A stretch of 20,717 nt of DNA, taken from an uncultured Bacilli bacterium. GTDB lineage: Bacteria > Bacillota_I > Bacilli_A > RF39 > UBA660. This document shows positions 1 through 7,715 of this stretch, piece after piece. How positions within the stretch are numbered: position 1 is the first letter of the stretch; the number at the start of each line of letters is the position of its first letter. The position numbers and the translations under genes were made by a program. Below the pieces are notes generated by a model. It was not told where the DNA came from, searched no databases, and saw only the letters and a program-made list of their open reading frames with translations. The stretch is from assembly GCA_944373065.1 (NCBI GenBank), contig CALWAJ010000014.1, positions 1 through 20,717 on the forward strand, given 5' to 3'.

Positions 1-2147
1 CTAAGTGTCAGTATAACTTCCATACCAGATGTAATAGGAGTACCAGCCCCAACACTTTGACTTGTTACATAACCATTTCCTTCTAACTTAACATTAACAC
101 CTAAAAGTCTCAGTAAATCTTCTGCCTGTTTACTAGATAAGCCTGTAACATCCGGTAATGTCATATTACTACTATTAGTAATTAAAAATACTTTCGTACC
201 AGCAGTTACTTTCTCTCCTTTTGAAGGATATTGTTTAATAACATCACTTCCAGCACCTATAACAGTTACAGACATTCCCATACTTTCAAGTTCTGCTTTA
301 GAATTATTAACATCTTTATTCTTATAAGAAGATAAACTATATTCTTTTAAACTATTATCTACTGTACTTGTAGGATCTGTTCCATAATATTTACTAATAT
401 TTAAAACTATATCCTTAATAGCAGTCCAAATAACTTTTTGATTACCACCTTCTGGTCTTTTTACAGAAGCATAAATAATTACTTTAGGATCATCTTTAGG
501 ATAAATTCCTGCAAAAGAAGATATTATATCAGAAGCTCCTGTCAAGTAACCACCACTATTTTCATCTGCTATCTGAGCAGTACCTGTCTTACCTATTAAA
601 TTATAACCATCTAATCTATAACCAGCACCTGTCATACCAGGAGTATTAACAGTATCCCACATCAAATCTTTAATCTTATTAACTGTAGTTTCACTAGCTA
701 CTGTATCTACTTCAGTTCTCTTTCCTTCATAAACAGCTTCTCCTGTAGTAGGGTCAACTATCTTTTCCACTAAATATGGCTTTAACATAACACCTCCATT
801 AGTAAGAGAAGTTAAAGCTTGAATATTTTGAACAGGAGTTGTCGTAATACCTTGTCCAAATCCTGCATTAAATATTTCTGTTTCATATTTAAAGTCAATC
901 TTACCTTCACTCTCATTAGGAAGTTCAATCCCCGTTTTCTTACTAAAACCTAATTTTTTAAAATAACTTCTTAAAACATCAGCAGACAAATAACGATCTA
1001 TTAAATTAATAACACCAACATTACTAGATAGAGCAAAACCTCTATCAAAAGTAATATCACCCCAACCTGCTCTATTCCAGTCACCTATTTCTGTACCATC
1101 AGTAGTAACATAAGTACCAGAATGATATGTTTCATTACCATTATAAACACCTTGTTCCATAGCACACATATAAGTAAATATCTTCATAGTAGAACCAGGT
1201 TCATAAGGACTAGAAACATTCATATCTAAATAATTAGTAATATTTCTAACATTAGGATCAAATGACGGAGAAGTACTAGAAGCAAGTATTGCCCCTGTCT
1301 TAGCATCTGCTATCATAATAGTAAACCACTCATAATTATAATTAGCTTCTGCTTCACTCAAAGCTTGTTCTACAAAGAATTGAATACTACTATTAATAGT
1401 TAAATAAATATCTTTACCACGAGATGCATCTTTACTTATTTCATTAGTACCAGCAATCTTATATCCTCTTAAATCTTTTTGATAAGTAACATAACCATCT
1501 TCTCCTTTTAAAGTAGAATCATAGTACTTTTCAATTCCCATCTCTCCTTCCATATTAGTCTCTTCATTTCCATCTTGATCAACAGTAGTTTCTTCTTTAG
1601 CATAACCTAAAACATAAGACGCAAAATCTCCTTTAGGATAATATCTCTTTAAACTCTCTTCAAAATCAATACCAGGTAAATTCAATTTTTCTATTTGTTC
1701 TTTAGTAAGTTCACTAAGTCCTTTACCAGCACTACCAAATTCTGTTTGATATATTCCTTCTTTATTTAAATATCCTAATATTTCTTCTTCACTTATCCCA
1801 AGAATAGGAGCTAGTTCTTTAGCAGTTTTTTCTTTATCTACAACATGCTGAGGATTATCTTCATCTGTTGTTCTAGAAGGAGAAAGATATGCTATTAATT
1901 TATAAGATGAAACATTCTGAGCCAACACTTCATTATCACTACTATAAATATTACCACGTTCAGCTTTAATTATATCAGTCTTAGTAGTACGCTTTTTAGC
2001 TAAAGCTTGCAAATTAGTATCATCAATTTTCTCTGCTAAAGCTAACTGACTAACTCTAACTAACATTAAAGCAAACAAAAAAAGAGAAACAAAAATAAAT
2101 ATTTTACTATATTTAATATTATTTCTTGTTCTCTTTTTCTTTCTCAA
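1..2147 (-). CDS. Class B penicillin-binding protein with PASTA domains (PBP2/FtsI/SpoVD type), 3' end cut by window edge
   Basis: Septal or elongation peptidoglycan transpeptidase, anchored in the membrane and acting outside the cell. The frame is open from a TTG at 2147 to the left edge with no stop, giving 715 visible codons. A short basic N-terminus (RKKKRTRNN) precedes one membrane segment at about residues 16-30. A dimerisation domain follows. The transpeptidase motifs are all present: STMK with nucleophile Ser319, SSN at 374-376 and KTGT from Lys520. Two PASTA repeats fill about residues 598-715. The protein ends in a typical last PASTA strand, so probably only a few codons are missing. 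The TTG start is chosen because AGGA lies 10 bases upstream. An in-frame GTG at 2156 sits directly on that site and is less likely. It is the fourth gene of the mraZ-rsmH-ftsL division cluster, which supports a role in septal synthesis. The substrate-binding function is family knowledge. Confidence 0.96.
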   Translation of the reverse strand, partial: MRKKKRTRNNIKYSKIFIFVSLFLFALMLVRVSQLALAEKIDDTNLQALAKKRTTKTDIIKAERGNIYSSDNEVLAQNVSSYKLIAYLSPSRTTDEDNPQHVVDKEKTAKELAPILGISEEEILGYLNKEGIYQTEFGSAGKGLSELTKEQIEKLNLPGIDFEESLKRYYPKGDFASYVLGYAKEETTVDQDGNEETNMEGEMGIEKYYDSTLKGEDGYVTYQKDLRGYKIAGTNEISKDASRGKDIYLTINSSIQFFVEQALSEAEANYNYEWFTIMIADAKTGAILASSTSPSFDPNVRNITNYLDMNVSSPYEPGSTMKIFTYMCAMEQGVYNGNETYHSGTYVTTDGTEIGDWNRAGWGDITFDRGFALSSNVGVINLIDRYLSADVLRSYFKKLGFSKKTGIELPNESEGKIDFKYETEIFNAGFGQGITTTPVQNIQALTSLTNGGVMLKPYLVEKIVDPTTGEAVYEGKRTEVDTVASETTVNKIKDLMWDTVNTPGMTGAGYRLDGYNLIGKTGTAQIADENSGGYLTGASDIISSFAGIYPKDDPKVIIYASVKRPEGGNQKVIWTAIKDIVLNISKYYGTDPTSTVDNSLKEYSLSSYKNKDVNNSKAELESMGMSVTVIGAGSDVIKQYPSKGEKVTAGTKVFLITNSSNMTLPDVTGLSSKQAEDLLRLLGVNVKLEGNGYVTSQSVGAGTPITSGMEVILTL

Positions 2148-2163
2148 AATAACCACATCCTAA

Positions 2164-2463
2164 TTATTCATCTATATTTTTTATATTATCATTATTATAA
2201 CTAAGTCCTTGTTCTTTTGCAACTTCTTCTATCTTATCAAGACTAGCAAGTTCATTAATTTTCATAGATAAACTCTCATTAGTTTTAGATTGTTCCTCTA
2301 TTTCTTTTTTAGCTTTCTCTACTTCAAAATTAATTTTAGATAAGGTAGCTTTAGAAAAAACAATAGTTAAAGGTGCACTGACTAACAAAACAATTGCAAA
2401 AGTATAAATTAAACGTTCAAATCTACTCATTTTAACCCGTTTCTTAAGTTTTCTCTTAGTCAT
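2164..2463 (-). CDS. ftsL: FtsL-like cell division protein
   Basis: Small bitopic division protein of 99 aa. It has a strongly basic cytoplasmic start (TKRKLKKRVKMSRFER), one membrane segment at about residues 18-36, then an extracellular coiled coil at about 39-75 rich in Glu/Lys heptads and a short acidic tail. Size, topology and position between rsmH and the PBP gene match FtsL, which in known bacteria forms a complex with DivIC/FtsB and activates the septal synthase. Sequence identity in this family is always low, so the call rests mainly on topology and gene order. AAAAGGAGGTG lies 6 bases before the ATG, a near-perfect ribosome binding site. The stop codon is 16 bases from the PBP start, so the two are co-transcribed. 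Confidence 0.85.
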   Translation of the reverse strand: MTKRKLKKRVKMSRFERLIYTFAIVLLVSAPLTIVFSKATLSKINFEVEKAKKEIEEQSKTNESLSMKINELASLDKIEEVAKEQGLSYNNDNIKNIDE

Positions 2464-2485
2464 AACAACACCTCCTTTTATATTC

Positions 2486-3409
2486 TTATTTTATTCTTTC
2501 TATAACTCTTAAAGTAGCAGAATGAGCTCTATTATTATGTAAAAGCTCTTCCTTACTAGCTTTAATACCCTTTTTAGTAATTAATTTAAAGTCTGGAAGT
2601 TTATCTAAAGGTATATTAGGTAATCCTTTAGATAAAGGATCTATCTCTGTAATTTCATTAAACTTTTTCTTAACAATTCTATCTTCTAAAGAATGAAAAG
2701 TAATAACAGCTATTCTTCCTCCTACATTTAATATAGATAGACTATCATTTAAAGATTTCTCTAAGACCTCTAGTTCTTTATTAACTTCTATTCTTAAAGC
2801 TTGAAATATCTGCTTAGCAGGATGTTTTTTTATTCTTTCTTTATAAGGAACAGAATCTTTAATAATATCTACTAATTCTAAAGTTGTTTCTATTTCTTTA
2901 GTCTCTCTATATTTAACAATGTTCTTAGCAATAGATGAAGAAAATTTACTTTCTCCATAATCTTTAAATATCTTTTTTAAATTTTCATAACTATAAGTAT
3001 TAACCACTATCTTAGCCGTTAATTTATTATCTTTATCCATTCTCATATCTAAGGGAGCATCAAATCTATAACTAAAGCCCCGATAATCTTCATCAAGCTG
3101 TGGACTTGATACTCCTAAGTCATAAAGAATGCCATCTACTTTATCTACACCAAGTTCTTTTAATTTATCTTTAGCATAGACAAAATTAGAGTCAATAATT
3201 TGGAAGTTATTAGCAATAGTAGAAAGTTTATCTTTACTATAAGCTAAAGCTTCCTCATCTTGGTCAAAGGCGAACAAATACCCATTTTTAATTCTTTTTA
3301 ATATTTGACTACTATGTCCTGCAAAGCCTAAAGTCATATCTACTACAACACTGTCATCTTTAAGATTTAAAGATTCTATTGTTTCTTTAAGTAATACTGA
3401 TTCATGCAT
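2486..3409 (-). CDS. rsmH: 16S rRNA (cytosine1402-N4)-methyltransferase RsmH (MraW)
   Basis: S-adenosylmethionine-dependent enzyme that methylates N4 of C1402 in 16S rRNA, in the ribosomal P site. The 307-aa length is usual for the family. The protein starts with the characteristic MHESVLLKETIESL. The SAM-binding loop reads DMTLGFAGHSSQIL near residue 25. Later family signatures include LGVSSPQLD, RMD, KHPAKQIFQALRIEVN and TFHSLEDRIVK. The ATG overlaps the mraZ stop by one base (TAATG), with GAGGAG 8 bases upstream inside mraZ, indicating translational coupling. Its place between mraZ and ftsL is the classic dcw order. Nothing in the sequence suggests loss of activity. Confidence 0.98.
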   Translation of the reverse strand: MHESVLLKETIESLNLKDDSVVVDMTLGFAGHSSQILKRIKNGYLFAFDQDEEALAYSKDKLSTIANNFQIIDSNFVYAKDKLKELGVDKVDGILYDLGVSSPQLDEDYRGFSYRFDAPLDMRMDKDNKLTAKIVVNTYSYENLKKIFKDYGESKFSSSIAKNIVKYRETKEIETTLELVDIIKDSVPYKERIKKHPAKQIFQALRIEVNKELEVLEKSLNDSLSILNVGGRIAVITFHSLEDRIVKKKFNEITEIDPLSKGLPNIPLDKLPDFKLITKKGIKASKEELLHNNRAHSATLRVIERIK

Positions 3410-3840
3410 TATATCTTCTCCTCAAATAGATTCTCAGCAATATCGGACATTTCATCATTACATGAACTCATAAACTCATTAAATGCTTCTTCATCCCATA
3501 TCTCTAATCTATCTCCCGTTCCTACAATTACACATTTTTTAGATAGATTAGCATAACTAGAAAGAGGTGAAGGAATATTTACTCTACCTTGTTTATCAAG
3601 TTCAACGGCAGTAGCACCGGACATAAAGAATCGTGTGAAAGCTCTAGCATCTTTTTTAGTAAATGGTAAGCTTTCTAATTTTGTAACAATGTGATTAAAA
3701 GTAGTTTCTGGATAAACATAGATACAGTGTTCTATACCACGAGTAATAACAAAGTTATTACCAAGTATTTCACGATATTTAGAAGGTATAGCAATTCTAC
3801 CTTTATCATCGAGATTATGATGGAACTCTCCTATAAACAT
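3409..3840 (-). CDS. mraZ: Transcriptional regulator MraZ
   Basis: DNA-binding regulator of the division and cell wall cluster, made of two tandem SpoVT-AbrB-like half domains. The start is set at the ATG at 3840, giving 143 aa beginning MFIGEFHHNLDDKGRIAIPSK, the canonical MraZ N-terminus, with GGAGG 7 bases upstream. The frame stays open another 11 codons upstream, but that extension would run through the operator and ribosome binding site, so it is not used. The first DKGR motif is near residue 13 and the second half carries DKQGRVNIP near residue 80. It is the first gene of the operon and is followed by rsmH with a one-base overlap. Three GTGG boxes directly upstream suggest autoregulation, as known for MraZ in other bacteria. 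Confidence 0.97.
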   Translation of the reverse strand: MFIGEFHHNLDDKGRIAIPSKYREILGNNFVITRGIEHCIYVYPETTFNHIVTKLESLPFTKKDARAFTRFFMSGATAVELDKQGRVNIPSPLSSYANLSKKCVIVGTGDRLEIWDEEAFNEFMSSCNDEMSDIAENLFEEKI

Positions 3841-3849
3841 ATTTATCCT

Positions 3850-3873
3850 CCACTTTTCCCCACAGACTACCAC
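3850..3873 (-). promoter_or_regulatory. Putative MraZ operator: three GTGG boxes at 10-bp spacing
   Basis: On the minus strand GTGG occurs at 3873-3870, 3863-3860 and 3853-3850, exactly one helical turn apart. Each box sits in a similar context (CAGTGGTAGT, CTGTGGGGAA, AAGTGGAGGA). MraZ from several bacteria binds direct repeats of this kind upstream of its own gene. The boxes lie just downstream of the predicted start point near 3878, and the last one overlaps the mraZ ribosome binding site, so bound MraZ would block transcription. Spacing and location are seen; binding is inferred. Confidence 0.8.
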
Positions 3874-3884
3874 TGCTTAAGTAT

Positions 3885-3913
3885 ATATTACACAAGATTT
3901 AAAAAAATGTAAA
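3885..3913 (-). promoter_or_regulatory. Sigma-A-type promoter of the mraZ division operon
   Basis: Minus strand -35 TTTACA at 3913-3908, a 17-bp spacer and -10 TAATAT at 3890-3885. The predicted start is near 3878, giving a leader of about 38 bases that contains the three MraZ boxes. Five of six bases match the -35 consensus. Confidence 0.7.
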
Positions 3914-3949
3914 TGAAATAAAGAAGATTTAATTTGACAAATAAAATAT

Positions 3950-3969
3950 TTTACACAATAAAGTGTAAA
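3950..3969. repeat. Perfect 7-bp inverted repeat with 6-bp spacer in the rnj-mraZ intergenic region
   Basis: TTTACAC, spacer AATAAA, then GTGTAAA: a perfect palindrome centred at 3959-3960. It lies between the rnj terminator and the mraZ promoter, about 40 bases upstream of the -35 element. With no G-rich stem or T-tract on either side it does not look like a terminator. It may be an operator for an unknown regulator, or chance in AT-rich DNA. Confidence 0.4.
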
Positions 3970-3984
3970 CATAAAAAGAAAAAT

Positions 3985-4016
3985 AAAAAAAAAGATTGAC
4001 ATATAAATCAACCTTT
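3985..4016 (-). terminator. Rho-independent terminator after the RNase J gene
   Basis: Minus strand stem AAAGGTTGA (4016-4008) and TCAATCTTT (3999-3991), nine pairs including one G-U, with an 8-base loop and a run of T through 3985. It begins 12 bases after the RNase J stop codon and separates that operon from mraZ. Confidence 0.85.
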
Positions 4017-4028
4017 TAATTTATAGTT

Positions 4029-5681
4029 TTAAACTTCTTGAATAACTGTTATAATCATAGGTTTAGTTTCCATAGTTTTATAAAAGTACTTACCTAAAAC
4101 ATCTCTTACATCACTTTTAATCTTAGAATAATCTACCTTTTTAGTACCTTCACTAATATTATTTTCTATAATTTCTAAAGACATATTTTTAATCTCATCA
4201 ACTAAATCTAAATTATCTTTAACATATATAAATCCTCTTGTTAACACTTCAGGACCTGCTAATATCTTTTTAGTCTCTTTATCTAGTGTACAACTAATAA
4301 TAACAATACCACTTTCACCTAACATCTCTCTATCTTTTAAAACTAAATCACCTATATCATCATTACTATTACCATCAATTAAAACTTCATCTGTCATAAT
4401 ATGTTCATTAGTAGAAACAAGTTCACCTTTAATAAACAATGCTACGTCACCATTTTGTTTTAAAATTATATTATCTTTAGGAATACCTAAATTCTCTGCA
4501 ATCTCTGCATTAGCATATTGATTACGATATTCTCCTTTAACAGGGAAATAATACTTAGGATGCATAATATTAATTAATAAACTTAAATCTTCTCGTGAAG
4601 CATGATGTAATAAGTGCTTCTTACTAGATAAACTAATAGCATTAACTCCAAGCATAGCAATCTCATCCATAACAGTAGCAAGACGTTTTTCTATTCCTTC
4701 ATAAGCTGGCTCTGTTATAAAGATAGTATCATTAGTAGTAAGCTTAATAAATTTATCAAAACCTTTAATAATTCTTTCTAAGTTTGCAAAAGGTTTCTCT
4801 TTTTCATCTGATATTAATACAACAACATCTTTATCATTTAAATTAGATAAATCCCCAATAACTCTTTTATCAATATTTAAATAATTATTAGATAAAGCAT
4901 AATTTATTGTATTTTGTAATGAATGTCCCATAATAACAATCTTTCTATGAGTCTTACTAACTTCATCAAATATTTCTTGAATTCTATAAAAATGAGCTGG
5001 AAAAACAGTAGCAATTATTCTTCCTCTATTTTTAGCAAGAACATTTCTAATAAAATCACTTACTCTATTATTAGGACTAGTATATCCTTCACGTTCTGCA
5101 TAAAATGACTCAGCTAAAAGGCAAAGTACTCCTTGTTTACCTACATAAGCAAGTTTCCCAATATCTGTCTTATATATACCAGTTTCTGTATGATCAAATG
5201 TAAAATCTCCTGTATAAACAATCGCTCCATCTTTAGTATATAACACATAACATAAAGCATCAGGTATAGAATGAGTCATAGCAATAGGAAAAATACTCTC
5301 TTTACCAAATTCTATTTTTCTATGAGGTCTAACCTCTATTAAATGACTCTTTTTTAATTGTACTTCTGTTAAATCTTGTTTTAAAAGTTCTAATGTTAAC
5401 TTCGCTCCATATATATTAACATTAGGAAGGCTTTTAAGTATATCAGGAACAGCTCCTATATTACTATCATGTCCATGACTTAAAAATATACCTTTAATTC
5501 TCTTTTGATTTTTAATTAAATAATCGATATTAGGAATAATATAATCTATTCCTAAGTTTTTTTCATTATCGTATTTTAAACCGGCATCAAATACATATAT
5601 ATTTTTATCAACTTCAACTACATACATATTTTTACCATTCTCGTTTAGTCCACCTAAACTAAATATTTTAATTTTACTCAT
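4029..5681 (-). CDS. rnj: RNase J family protein, J2-like with degenerate catalytic motif
   Basis: Metallo-beta-lactamase/beta-CASP ribonuclease family involved in mRNA decay and 5' end maturation, cytosolic. The 550-aa length matches RNase J1/J2. Recognisable family blocks are FLSHGHDSNIGA (67-77), TGDFTFD (157-163), FPVKGEYR (379-386), VLIDGNSNDDIGDLVL and the C-terminal KPMIITVIQEV. The metal-binding HxHxDH signature reads H69-G-H71-D-S73-N74, so the Asp and the last His are replaced. The His of the J1 motif PIHGEYR is Lys382, and the HTSGHGG block of J1 is not preserved (HLLHHASRED). Bacillus RNase J2 is altered at these same places (HGHADA, FPVQGEYR). By homology the protein may be a weakly active partner of a separate RNase J1 encoded elsewhere. 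AAAGGAG precedes the ATG. It is last in the arsC-like/rnc operon and may also have its own promoter at 5717-5745. Confidence 0.93.
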   Translation of the reverse strand: MSKIKIFSLGGLNENGKNMYVVEVDKNIYVFDAGLKYDNEKNLGIDYIIPNIDYLIKNQKRIKGIFLSHGHDSNIGAVPDILKSLPNVNIYGAKLTLELLKQDLTEVQLKKSHLIEVRPHRKIEFGKESIFPIAMTHSIPDALCYVLYTKDGAIVYTGDFTFDHTETGIYKTDIGKLAYVGKQGVLCLLAESFYAEREGYTSPNNRVSDFIRNVLAKNRGRIIATVFPAHFYRIQEIFDEVSKTHRKIVIMGHSLQNTINYALSNNYLNIDKRVIGDLSNLNDKDVVVLISDEKEKPFANLERIIKGFDKFIKLTTNDTIFITEPAYEGIEKRLATVMDEIAMLGVNAISLSSKKHLLHHASREDLSLLINIMHPKYYFPVKGEYRNQYANAEIAENLGIPKDNIILKQNGDVALFIKGELVSTNEHIMTDEVLIDGNSNDDIGDLVLKDREMLGESGIVIISCTLDKETKKILAGPEVLTRGFIYVKDNLDLVDEIKNMSLEIIENNISEGTKKVDYSKIKSDVRDVLGKYFYKTMETKPMIITVIQEV

Positions 5682-5716
5682 TTTAACTCCTTTCTTTCTT
5701 ATAAAAAACTTTACTA

Positions 5717-5745
5717 ATTATACATTATTTTTTAACTTTCTGCAA
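5717..5745 (-). promoter_or_regulatory. Possible promoter for the RNase J gene
   Basis: Minus strand TATAAT at 5722-5717, preceded after 17 bp by TTGCAG at 5745-5740, which shares TTG with the consensus. The -35 lies inside the end of the upstream gene. The perfect -10 is the main support; AT-rich DNA makes chance matches common. Confidence 0.45.
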
Positions 5746-6204
5746 ATATTTATGATTCTTTTTAATTAAAATCTTCTTATATTTTTCACATTTTTCTTCA
5801 CATTCTAAAAAGAACGAACAATTATCTTGTAATGATATCAAGTCTTTTTCTATTATAAAGCACAAATAATTTTCTATCGCTTCAAAATAATCCATTTGTA
5901 TTTCTGAAATACTATTAATAATATTAAGACAAATAAAAGCATCTCCTAATATACTAGTATCATCTTCTTCATATTTTCTCTCAACTTGACTACTTAAAAC
6001 ACTAATAATCTCACTAATAAAGTTATAACTATCAGTCAAATAATTAATCTTACTAGCAAAAGTAGAATCTTTTTGATAGACTTCTAACATTCTATTTCCT
6101 AAAAGAAATTTAATTATCTCATCCCTATTATAATCATTCTCTTTTTCTAAATTATATAATTCTTCAATTAATTTAAGATATAAAAGATCATCTTCTTCGT
6201 TCAT
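5725..6204 (-). CDS. Hypothetical helical protein, paralogue of its upstream neighbour
   Basis: Protein of 159 aa, family not recognised. It is predicted to be almost wholly alpha-helical, with no signal peptide or membrane segment, acidic in the first two thirds and strongly basic at the end (KKNHKYLQKVKK). Four Cys lie in the last third (CFII, NCSF, ECEEKCEKY). The region YNRDEIIKFLL...KINYLTDSYNFISEII resembles YDSRKEIISYII...RISFLVDSANNLATAI of the next upstream gene, suggesting an old duplication. The ATG at 6204 is chosen because a G-rich site (GTGGGGG) lies about 5 bases upstream. The frame could start at a GTG at 6216, but that codon is part of the ribosome binding site. It overlaps the preceding gene by 17 bases and sits between rnc and the RNase J gene, so a role in RNA metabolism is possible but unproven. 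Confidence 0.8.
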   Translation of the reverse strand: MNEEDDLLYLKLIEELYNLEKENDYNRDEIIKFLLGNRMLEVYQKDSTFASKINYLTDSYNFISEIISVLSSQVERKYEEDDTSILGDAFICLNIINSISEIQMDYFEAIENYLCFIIEKDLISLQDNCSFFLECEEKCEKYKKILIKKNHKYLQKVKK

Positions 6205-6631
6205 TGTTACCCCCACTGTTTTTATTTAATTTAATAAGTTGTTTTGAAATTTCTTCTTTAATAATTGTAGATTCATTCTTATTCTCAGTTAGTTTATTAA
6301 TATTATTAGCAAAAAGCAATGACTTATATTTAACTAATAATTGTAAATAATTATATTGTAATATTAAAATATCTGTAATAGTTAAAGAATTAATATAATT
6401 TTCTCCGATATTACTATCCAAATTTATATTTATTCTTTCAATAGCTGTTGCTAAATTATTGGCAGAATCAACTAAAAAACTAATTCTTTCTGCTATTTCC
6501 ATCTCATTAATAAACTTTAAATTCTCTATTATATAAGATATTATCTCTTTTCTACTATCATAACCTTCATCATTAATTTCTTTCATATGCCTTTTCAAAA
6601 CAGTTAATAGTCTTATCTCTTTATCATTCAT
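6188..6631 (-). CDS. Hypothetical helical protein downstream of rnc
   Basis: Protein of 147 aa, family not recognised. Predicted helices cover most of the length (roughly residues 3-18, 26-40, 42-70, 80-108 and 115-137), with an Asn/Gly/Arg-rich tail (NSGGNNERRR). There is no signal peptide, membrane segment or Cys. It resembles the downstream neighbour over about 60 residues (EIISYII, RISFLVDSANNLATAI). Its ATG overlaps the rnc stop as ATGA, so translation is coupled to RNase III. Placement between two ribonuclease genes suggests, but does not show, a link to RNA processing. Confidence 0.8.
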   Translation of the reverse strand: MNDKEIRLLTVLKRHMKEINDEGYDSRKEIISYIIENLKFINEMEIAERISFLVDSANNLATAIERININLDSNIGENYINSLTITDILILQYNYLQLLVKYKSLLFANNINKLTENKNESTIIKEEISKQLIKLNKNSGGNNERRR

Positions 6632-7293
6632 ATAGCAAGTTTCTCTAAAGCATTTTTAGCAGCTAACTGCTCAGCTTCTTTCTTACTACTACCAACACCT
6701 TCTCCATATATTATACCATCAACTCTAACTTGCATCTTAAAAGTTTTATCATGTGCAGGACCAGATTCAGATATTAACTCGTAATATAGGCTCTTTTTAG
6801 TAGTTTGTACTGCTTCTTGTAAAGCAGATTTATAATCTTCAAAGAAAGTAACTTCAGGATTATTGAAGTAAGGAATAATAATGCTTAAAATAACTCTTTT
6901 CGCCGTCGAATATCCAAGATCAAGATATATAGCACCCATTAAAGACTCAAATATATCTGAAACAATCGCTTTCTTATAAACACCACCATTTACCGCTTCC
7001 CCATGTCCTACTTTTATATATTTATTAAGACCTAAAGCTAAAGAATATTCATATAAAGCATTCTCACAAACATATCTAGATCTAACTTTAGTCATTTCTC
7101 CTTCATTATCATTATGATTTTTATATAAGAAATCAGCCATAGCAAGATCAAGTACAGCATCTCCTAAAAACTCTAATCTTTCATAATCTTTCTTAGCTTT
7201 ATGCTCATTAGCATAAGATGAATGAGAGAAAGCTACTTCATATAATTTTAAATCTTTAGGAGTTATTTTTAATTTATCAAAAAGTTCATTCAT
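6628..7293 (-). CDS. rnc: Ribonuclease III
   Basis: Double-strand-specific endoribonuclease that processes rRNA precursors and structured mRNAs; cytosolic, acts as a homodimer. The 221-aa length is normal. The RNase III domain holds the signature ERLEFLGDAVLDLAMADF with catalytic Glu41 and Asp45, and the second acidic pair Asp113 and Glu116 in SDIFESLMGAIYLD. A double-stranded RNA-binding domain follows at about residues 153-221, ending in the usual KKEAEQLAAKNALEKL. The ATG lies inside the end of the ArsC-like gene (8-base overlap, ATGAATGA) with GGAAGGA about 12 bases upstream. The gene downstream overlaps by four bases, so these genes form one operon. Confidence 0.98.
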   Translation of the reverse strand: MNELFDKLKITPKDLKLYEVAFSHSSYANEHKAKKDYERLEFLGDAVLDLAMADFLYKNHNDNEGEMTKVRSRYVCENALYEYSLALGLNKYIKVGHGEAVNGGVYKKAIVSDIFESLMGAIYLDLGYSTAKRVILSIIIPYFNNPEVTFFEDYKSALQEAVQTTKKSLYYELISESGPAHDKTFKMQVRVDGIIYGEGVGSSKKEAEQLAAKNALEKLAI

Positions 7294-7645
7294 TAACTAA
7301 CACATCCTTCCAAACTTGTTCTTTAAATCCAGTCAAAACAAAATCATCTGAAACTAATATTGGTCTTTTAACAAGCATCCCATCAGTAGATAACAAAGAT
7401 ATTTTCTCATCTAAACTCATACTTTGAAGCTTATCTTTTAAATTAAGCTGTTTATATAAGTTACCACTAGTATTAAAGAATGCTTTTATATCTTTACCAC
7501 TAATTTTAAGAAATTTTTCTATTTCTTCTTTACTAGGATTATCAGTAACTATATTTCTATCTTGATAACTAATATTATTATCATCTAAAAACTTTTTAGC
7601 ACGCTTACAAGTACTACATTTAGGATATTCAATAAATAAGTACAT
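7286..7645 (-). CDS. ArsC/Spx family protein (thioredoxin-fold, CxxC)
   Basis: Small thioredoxin-fold protein of 119 aa in the family that includes arsenate reductase, Spx and YusI/YffB-type proteins. The redox motif is PKCSTCK with Cys10 and Cys13. The family RP motif is KRPIL (Arg94) and the C-terminus has VLTGFKEQVW. The GFKExxW ending and length fit the YusI-like branch better than Spx, which has a different C-terminal region for binding RNA polymerase, so transcriptional control is not claimed. The substrate cannot be told from sequence. The ATG at 7645 is chosen because AAAGAGG lies 7 bases upstream; an in-frame TTG at 7663 would put the ribosome binding site inside the gene. It is the first gene of the rnc operon. 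Confidence 0.9.
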   Translation of the reverse strand: MYLFIEYPKCSTCKRAKKFLDDNNISYQDRNIVTDNPSKEEIEKFLKISGKDIKAFFNTSGNLYKQLNLKDKLQSMSLDEKISLLSTDGMLVKRPILVSDDFVLTGFKEQVWKDVLVNE

Positions 7646-7667
7646 AACATTACCTCTTTCCAAACAT

Positions 7668-7673
7668 ATTATA
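7668..7673 (-). promoter_or_regulatory. Probable -10 element of the arsC-like/rnc operon
   Basis: Perfect TATAAT on the minus strand, 22 bases before the ArsC-like ATG, with a ribosome binding site between. No good -35 is visible 16-18 bases upstream (TTTTCT), where the terminator T-tract of the preceding operon lies. The short gap between that terminator and this gene leaves little room for any other promoter. Confidence 0.5.
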
Positions 7674-7684
7674 CTAGATTTAAG

Positions 7685-7715
7685 AGAAAAAGAAAAGTAA
7701 GATTAACTCTTACTT
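7685..7715 (-). terminator. Rho-independent terminator closing the type VII locus
   Basis: Minus strand stem AAGTAAGA (7715-7708), loop GTTAA, stem TCTTACTT (7702-7695): eight perfect pairs followed by TTCTTTTTCTC. The stop codon of the last gene lies in the loop, so the hairpin starts inside the coding sequence. It separates the secretion locus from the rnc operon. Confidence 0.85.

Noticed and set aside
3934..3962. Plus-strand promoter TTGACA-17-AATAAA
   Set aside because: The -10 lacks the conserved last T, no plus-strand gene follows, and it would fire into the 3' end of the RNase J gene.
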